From contig NZ_JAJISD010000008.1 of assembly GCF_020880995.1 (NCBI RefSeq), positions 1 through 64,000 on the forward strand: a DNA stretch of 64,000 nt. Direction: 5' to 3'. The position numbers and the translations under genes were made by a program. Within the stretch, counting starts at the first letter, position 1. Each line of letters starts with the position of its first letter. Under the pieces are notes generated by a model. The model was not told the DNA's origin, searched no databases, and saw only the letters and a list, made by a program, of their open reading frames with translations. This DNA is from Reyranella aquatilis. Lineage in GTDB: Bacteria > Pseudomonadota > Alphaproteobacteria > Reyranellales > Reyranellaceae. This document shows, piece by piece, positions 59,694 to 64,000 of the stretch.

Positions 59694-60815
59694 ATGGCGC
59701 GCACGGCCGATGTCGTGATCATCGGCGGCGGCATCCATGGCTGCTCGACGGCGCTGCATCTCGCGTTGCGCGGCCTGAAGCCGATCCTGATCGAGAAGGA
59801 CTATGCCGGCCGCCACGCCTCGGGCGTCAATGCGGGCGGCGTGCGGCAGCTGGCGCGCGACATCCATGAGATACCGCTGTCGATCTCCTCGATGGACATC
59901 TGGGAACGCATCGAGGAGCTGGTCGGCGACGATTGCGGCTTCGACGCCCACGGCACCGTGCTGGTGGCCGAGAGCGAGGCCGAACTCGCGGGCTTCCGCG
60001 AGCGCGTCGCCGATCTCCGCCTGCGCGGCTTCGTGCACGAGGAGCTGATCGATGCCGCCGAGCTGCGGCGTCTCGTGCCGGCAGTGTCGGAACATTGTCC
60101 CGGCGGCGTGGTCTCGCGCCGCGACGGCGCCGCCGATCCCTTCCGCACGACACAGGCGTTCCGGCGTCGCGCGGTCGAGAAGGGAGCGGAGGTGATCGAG
60201 GGCGTCACCGTCACCGGTCTCGTCCGGGCCGGCGCCAACTGGCGGGTCGAGACCAGCGCGGGCGACTTCGAGGCGCCCAGGGTCGTGAACGCCGCCGGCG
60301 CCTGGGCCGACCGGATCGCCGCGATGCTGGGCGAGCCGGTGCCGCTCACCGTCGTGGCGCCGATGCTGATGGTGACCAGCCGTCTGCCGGCCTTCATCCA
60401 GCCGGTCGTGATCCTTCGCGGCCGCAAGCTCTCATTCAAGCAACTTGGCAACGGCACCGTCGTGATCGGCGGCGGCCATCTCTCCACGCCCTATCGCGAC
60501 AGCAACGAGACGGTGCTCGACTGGGAGAAGCTCGCGATCAGCGCCCGCACCGTCTGGGAACTGTTTCCCGCCATGCACGAGGCCACCATCGTTCGTGCCT
60601 GGGCCGGCATCGAGGCCTACATGCCCGACGGCATTCCGGTCGTGGGCAAGAGTTCGACGTCCGAGGGAGTGTTCCATCAGTTCGGCTTCTCGACCCACGG
60701 CTTCCAGCTCGGGCCGGGCACGGGCGCGATGATGGCCGAACTCGTGGCCACCGGCTCGACCAATACGCCGATCGATGGATTGGGGATCGAGCGGTTTCAG
60801 GCGAAGCGGAAGTAA
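59694..60815 (+). CDS. FAD-dependent amine/amino-acid oxidoreductase B (DAO fold)
   Basis: A 373-residue second DAO-fold flavoprotein, with VVIIGGGIHGCSTALHLALRG at the N terminus, RHASGVNAGGVRQL, and GFSTHGFQLGPGTGAMMAEL at the C terminus, like the sarcosine oxidase beta/glycine oxidase group. It is only one base after the previous stop, and it differs much from oxidoreductase A, so the operon has two alternative or sequential catalytic subunits. Its TAA lies in the left arm of a 31-bp inverted repeat. Confidence 0.87.
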   Translation: MARTADVVIIGGGIHGCSTALHLALRGLKPILIEKDYAGRHASGVNAGGVRQLARDIHEIPLSISSMDIWERIEELVGDDCGFDAHGTVLVAESEAELAGFRERVADLRLRGFVHEELIDAAELRRLVPAVSEHCPGGVVSRRDGAADPFRTTQAFRRRAVEKGAEVIEGVTVTGLVRAGANWRVETSAGDFEAPRVVNAAGAWADRIAAMLGEPVPLTVVAPMLMVTSRLPAFIQPVVILRGRKLSFKQLGNGTVVIGGGHLSTPYRDSNETVLDWEKLAISARTVWELFPAMHEATIVRAWAGIEAYMPDGIPVVGKSSTSEGVFHQFGFSTHGFQLGPGTGAMMAELVATGSTNTPIDGLGIERFQAKRK

Positions 60816-60927
60816 AGGTCCCTCGCTTACGCTCGGGATGACAACGTTGTTGGTCGTCATTCCGTGCGCTGGCGCACCCTTTTCATTCCACCAAAATTGT
60901 CATCCCGAGCGTACGCGAGGGACCTTT
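60814..60927. repeat. Inverted repeat joining two convergent genes
   Basis: The left arm (60814-60844) and right arm (60897-60927) are 31-nt inverted copies with a single mismatch (for example AAAGGTCCCTCGC against GCGAGGGACCTTT). The 52-bp centre contains further CATTCC modules. The TAA stop of the plus-strand oxidoreductase overlaps the left arm and the TAA of the minus-strand GST overlaps the right end. In RNA it can form a hairpin from both directions and so may terminate both transcripts. Confidence 0.85.
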
Positions 60928-61873
60928 AGCTGATAGCCCTCCAATCATATCCCAGCCGCGGGAAATGCACGGCTACCTGTCCCACTTCATCGTTCTCGTG
61001 CAGCAGCGCGATCTCGTCGGCGTCGATGAAGTGCACCTCGCCCTCGATCCAGTCCTTCGCGTTGTCGGAGGCGCGCACGCGGGCGCGCTCGCCGGGCAGG
61101 GGATCGCCCTCCTGCGGCTGCGAAGGGCGCGGCGCCGCGGGGCTGGCGGCGCGGGCCTCGGCCAGGGCTTCGTCGGCCTCTATGTTCACGCGGGTGCCGT
61201 GGCCGATCGCGGCCATGCGGTCACGCCAGGCGAGCAGGCGCGGATGAGCGTTCAGCACCTCGCGGCAATCGATGTGCCGGCCGCGGAAGAACCAGACGAC
61301 GTGATAGGTCGCGAAATCGGCGATGCACGGCGTATCGCCCAGCAGGTACGGCCGTCCGTCCGCCAGCATGTCGGCAATCCATTTGACCTGCGGCCGCACG
61401 AGCTGGAGGTTGCGCCAGGCTGCCTTGCGCACCGCCTCGATCGAGGGCTGCGGCAGGCCATGCAGCTTCGCGCGATCGGCATGCAGTCCCTCGGGCATGT
61501 GATCGGCGTTGATGCCCGAGACGTAGAGCGCGGTCGGCCGCATGAACTGCTGCTCCGCCCACCAGGCGATGGCTTCCGCCGCGCCCGCGGTCTTCGCCGG
61601 ATAGAAGGTCGGCACCGGCCTGCGCCGTTCCAGCTCCTGCGCGATCAGCTTGGTATCGCACCACACATCGGCGCCATCCTGCAGTACGGGCGTGCGGCGA
61701 TAGCCGCCGGTCAGCGGCGTAAGCTTGGGCTTGGGCGCGATGGGAGGAATCTCGACCGCCCGCCATGTCAGGCCCTTGAAGCCCATCATCAGGCGCGCCT
61801 TCTCGGCGAAGTTCGAGAAGTCGTACTGGTGGAGGATCAGGGGCTTCGGGGATTCGACGCTGGGCGACGACAC
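60926..61873 (-). CDS. Glutathione S-transferase with a C-terminal extension
   Basis: A 315-residue protein. The thioredoxin-like domain (about 10-90) begins LILHQYDFSNFAEKARLMMG and has RRTPVLQDGADVWCDTKLIA. The helical GST domain (about 100-225) has YLLGDTPCIADFATY. About 85 further residues follow, a Pro/Ala-rich linker and then GERARVRASDNAKDWIEGEV and a tail rich in acidic residues, which most GSTs lack. The start is GTG at 61873. Substrates are unknown. Confidence 0.82.
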   Translation of the reverse strand: MSSPSVESPKPLILHQYDFSNFAEKARLMMGFKGLTWRAVEIPPIAPKPKLTPLTGGYRRTPVLQDGADVWCDTKLIAQELERRRPVPTFYPAKTAGAAEAIAWWAEQQFMRPTALYVSGINADHMPEGLHADRAKLHGLPQPSIEAVRKAAWRNLQLVRPQVKWIADMLADGRPYLLGDTPCIADFATYHVVWFFRGRHIDCREVLNAHPRLLAWRDRMAAIGHGTRVNIEADEALAEARAASPAAPRPSQPQEGDPLPGERARVRASDNAKDWIEGEVHFIDADEIALLHENDEVGQVAVHFPRLGYDWRAIS

Positions 61874-61915
61874 GAGGGAAGTTTTTCCTTTCGAAGGGAC
61901 AATGAAGGGCAGCGG

Positions 61916-63043
61916 CTATCGGACGGCGCCGCTGGTGAGGAGCATGGCCATCGCGATGGCAAGGACGGCAATCGATGCCGGCAGAAGGACGACCAGCAGG
62001 ACGCGCCGGTTGCGGACCACGCGGCGCATGCGGATCGGCATCTCGACCAGGTGATAGGTGAGGCTCGCAAGAAGCCCCGCGACGAGGAGGGTCAGGGTTG
62101 CCTCGACGGGGGTCAGCAGGCGGCCCTGGACGGCGACCGCGAGAGACAGCAGGGGCCAGTGCCAGAGATAGAGGGCGTAGGAGATCCTCCCGAGGTATCG
62201 GACCGCCCGTACCCGCAGGACGGCGTAGTGCTCCCGGTCCAGTTCGAACAGCGCGAGCGCACCCGCGGTGGCGAGGCAGGCCACCAGTGTCTTGAGCGTC
62301 ACGGCCAGTGGCCCCGCAGTGGCTGGAACGAGAGGGGCGATGAGGATCGTGCCCACCAGGGCAACCGACAGCAGGCGACGGGGCGGCTGGGGGGCTTCCC
62401 GGACCTTTCGCACCAGGCCAAAGACCAGGACACCCAGCCCCAGCTGCCACAATCGCCCGGGCAACAGGAAGAACGCACTGTGCGGCGAGGCACCCAGCGT
62501 GCCGCAGACGATATAGAAGGCGAAGGACAGGGTGGCGGCGGCGATCAGGAGCAGCCAGAACAACCGCTGCCGCGTGGTCGTCACCAGGCAGAGTCCCGCG
62601 ATGAGCAGGTAGAACTGCTCCTCCACTGCCAGGTTCCAGGTGTTCAGGATCGGATTGGCCAACGGTGGCGTGAGCGAGTCGCCTCCCAGCCAGAAACTGA
62701 AGTTCTGGAGGTAGAAGGGCTGCAGGACGAGCGATGGCGCGAAGATCGCGCGATCGACCGGTTTCAGCAGCACGAAGCTCGCCAGCGCCGTCAGCAATAC
62801 GGTCAGGAGGAGCGCGGGCGCCAGCCGGCGGAAGCGGGACGAATAGAAGTCGGCCAGCGTGGTGCGACGCTCCAGAAGCGGGAACAGGTAGGCACGCGAG
62901 ATCACGTAGCCCGAGATCACGAAGAAGATATCGACGCCCAGAAAGCCCGTGGGCACGAGAGCCGGATAGGCATGGAACAGGACGACCAGCATCACCGCGA
63001 TGGCGCGCAGCGTGTCGACCTCGGGCAGGTATCTACGGATCAA
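61916..63043 (-). CDS. Acyltransferase 3 family membrane protein (OafA/YrhL type)
   Basis: A 375-residue multi-pass membrane O-acyltransferase. The N terminus YLPEVDTLRAIAVMLVVLFH has the catalytic-type His24, then GFLGVDIFFVISGYVIS, and WNLAVEEQFYLL in the middle. It has about ten helices and no C-terminal SGNH domain, so the acyl acceptor must be handled by the membrane domain alone. Such enzymes decorate surface polysaccharides or lipids. The gene is followed by a GST gene after 42 bp on the same strand. Confidence 0.9.
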   Translation of the reverse strand: MIRRYLPEVDTLRAIAVMLVVLFHAYPALVPTGFLGVDIFFVISGYVISRAYLFPLLERRTTLADFYSSRFRRLAPALLLTVLLTALASFVLLKPVDRAIFAPSLVLQPFYLQNFSFWLGGDSLTPPLANPILNTWNLAVEEQFYLLIAGLCLVTTTRQRLFWLLLIAAATLSFAFYIVCGTLGASPHSAFFLLPGRLWQLGLGVLVFGLVRKVREAPQPPRRLLSVALVGTILIAPLVPATAGPLAVTLKTLVACLATAGALALFELDREHYAVLRVRAVRYLGRISYALYLWHWPLLSLAVAVQGRLLTPVEATLTLLVAGLLASLTYHLVEMPIRMRRVVRNRRVLLVVLLPASIAVLAIAMAMLLTSGAVR

Positions 63044-63074
63044 CTAAGGCTGTTCCCGCGGGTACAAACCGGCA

Positions 63075-63872
63075 TCACGCCGCCTTCAGGACCCCATCGT
63101 CCGCTTCGAGAGGCAGGGGATTCCAGTTGCGCGAAACGACCCAGTCGGGTCGCGGGTTGTCGCTAAGCGCCGGCCTGTTGGCGACGGTGTTGCACGAGAC
63201 ATAGATGTGCCAGCGGTCGTCGGCCGAAAGATTGTGCCCGGAAGCATGCAGCACGTTGCAATGGAACAGCACGCAGGTGCCGGCGCGGCCGGTCACGGCC
63301 ACGGGCTCGGGCGAGTTCTTCAGGATTTCGATCATCCTCTGCTTGGGCATCGCCCAGAACTTGTAGGAAGTCGATTCGTCGTAGACCGGCTCGATGCGGC
63401 CGATCTTGTGGCTGCCCGGGATGAGATAGAGCGCCCCGCCCATTTCCGTCGTGTCGGTCATCATCAGGTTGAAGGTCGCCATGTCGGGGCGGCGGCAGCC
63501 GTCGCGCATCCATGAACCGTAATCCTGGTGCCACTGCCAGACGGTTCCTTCGATGGCGGGCTTGGTGTTGATCTTGGTGTGATAGACGTAGACCTCGTCG
63601 TCCTTCAGCACCTGCTGCACCGGGCGGAGCAGGCGTGGCGTGCGGACCAGCGCATGGAAGGGCTTCGAGCGGGTCGGGCCGTCGTCCTCGTGGACGCGGA
63701 AGATGGTGCGGACGCCGCCGGTATGCTCGCGGACGACCTCCTCGCTGTCGACGCCGGACAGCCGCGCCACTTCACGGCGGAGGATGGCCACTTCGTTGCG
63801 GTCGAACAGGTCAGGGAAGACCAGGAACCCGTCGCGATCGAATTGCTCGATCTGCCGGTCGTTCAACTCCAT
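63075..63872 (-). CDS. Phytanoyl-CoA dioxygenase (PhyH) family protein
   Basis: A 265-residue 2-oxoglutarate/Fe(II) dioxygenase. His115 and Asp117 in WQWHQDYGSW and His209 in NVLHASGHN form the iron site, with Arg220 for 2-oxoglutarate. GGALYLIPGSHKIGRIEPV is characteristic, and GFLVFPDLFD lies near the N terminus. Relatives include ectoine hydroxylase and many small-molecule hydroxylases; the substrate is unknown. The ATG at 63872 follows AAGGAGG. Confidence 0.9.
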   Translation of the reverse strand: MELNDRQIEQFDRDGFLVFPDLFDRNEVAILRREVARLSGVDSEEVVREHTGGVRTIFRVHEDDGPTRSKPFHALVRTPRLLRPVQQVLKDDEVYVYHTKINTKPAIEGTVWQWHQDYGSWMRDGCRRPDMATFNLMMTDTTEMGGALYLIPGSHKIGRIEPVYDESTSYKFWAMPKQRMIEILKNSPEPVAVTGRAGTCVLFHCNVLHASGHNLSADDRWHIYVSCNTVANRPALSDNPRPDWVVSRNWNPLPLEADDGVLKAA

Positions 63873-63906
63873 GGCGCAGCCTCCTTCTTGTTTCGGCAAC
63901 GCTAAC

Positions 63907-64000
63907 TCATGGGTCCATGACGTAGTAGACCTTTTTCTCCCGACGCATGCCCAGCCGGTCGTAGAAGCGCTGCGAGCCGGAATTTCCCTCGCCGGTTGTC
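63907..64000 (-). CDS. GNAT acetyltransferase, C-terminal fragment at window edge
   Basis: Thirty codons end at TGA (63907-63909) and run off the right edge. The encoded end has GEGNSGSQRFYDRLGMRREK followed by KVYYVMDP. The NxxxxRFYxRLGF-like helix and strand are typical of the GNAT C terminus. The gene's beginning lies outside the window. Confidence 0.75.
   Translation of the reverse strand, partial: TTGEGNSGSQRFYDRLGMRREKKVYYVMDP

Overview
High-GC DNA (about two-thirds G+C by eye) with dense, mostly ATGA/GTGA-coupled operons. The content fits an alphaproteobacterium: many solute-binding proteins with Tat or Sec signals, Bug-family (TctC-like) receptors without their membrane partners, a small aa3-oxidase subunit IV-like protein, a CaiB/BaiF CoA-transferase, and dispersed palindromic intergenic repeats. 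A soil or freshwater Rhodospirillales/Hyphomicrobiales-type organism such as Reyranella is my inference. No rRNA, tRNA, CRISPR array, transposase or prophage was recognised. Chromosomal location is likely.

Layout. 0.2-5 kb: a branched-chain-amino-acid-type ABC importer (livHMGF, minus strand) with its binding protein. 5-7.4 kb: a fused uric-acid-pathway enzyme (UraD-UraH) and an aldehyde dehydrogenase ending in a strong terminator. 7.5-10.6 kb: three Bug receptors in a row. 10.6-15.3 kb: an atypical SDR, an alpha/beta hydrolase, a cation-efflux protein, a CoA-transferase and an atypical crotonase. 15.4-20.3 kb: an iron/thiamine-type ABC importer with two tandem binding proteins. 20.3-27.4 kb: envelope and membrane proteins (SH3, YihY, Sel1, M23 peptidase, amino acid/ethanolamine-type permease).

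27.6-31.2 kb holds the most interesting system: a minus-strand grr-type RiPP cluster. It contains two Trp-Xaa-Asn repeat precursors (GrrA/OscA1 type), one radical SAM/SPASM maturase (GrrM/OscB type), and two 95%-identical secreted proteins of unrecognised function whose C-terminal third resembles protease inhibitor family I78. The order is grrA1-grrM-X1-grrA2-X2. A short grrM-like scar before X2 suggests that a grrA-grrM-X unit was duplicated and the second grrM then lost. A candidate structured RNA with a strong terminator lies just upstream on the other strand.

31.5-50 kb is mixed: GNAT, cupin, TPR, serine hydrolase, FkbM methyltransferase, TauD-type dioxygenase coupled to a fourth Bug receptor, a protein with two DTG aspartic-protease-like motifs, an orphan molybdenum hydroxylase, a transmembrane Ser/Thr kinase with a peptidoglycan-binding domain, an MpaB-type oxygenase, and an RlmM-like methyltransferase. 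50-52.5 kb has two LysR regulators with perfect dyads by their starts, flanking a small cupin gene. 52.6-60.8 kb is one long plus-strand catabolic operon: a PotD-like binding protein, a histidine phosphatase, PotABC-like importer parts, then four redox proteins resembling opine/amine oxidases or HcnABC. It ends in a 31-bp inverted repeat shared with the convergent GST gene. 61-64 kb: GST, acyltransferase, PhyH-type dioxygenase and the end of a GNAT gene that runs off the window.

All functions are read from sequence motifs and remembered family features. No database search was possible, and substrates of transporters and oxidoreductases are not established.
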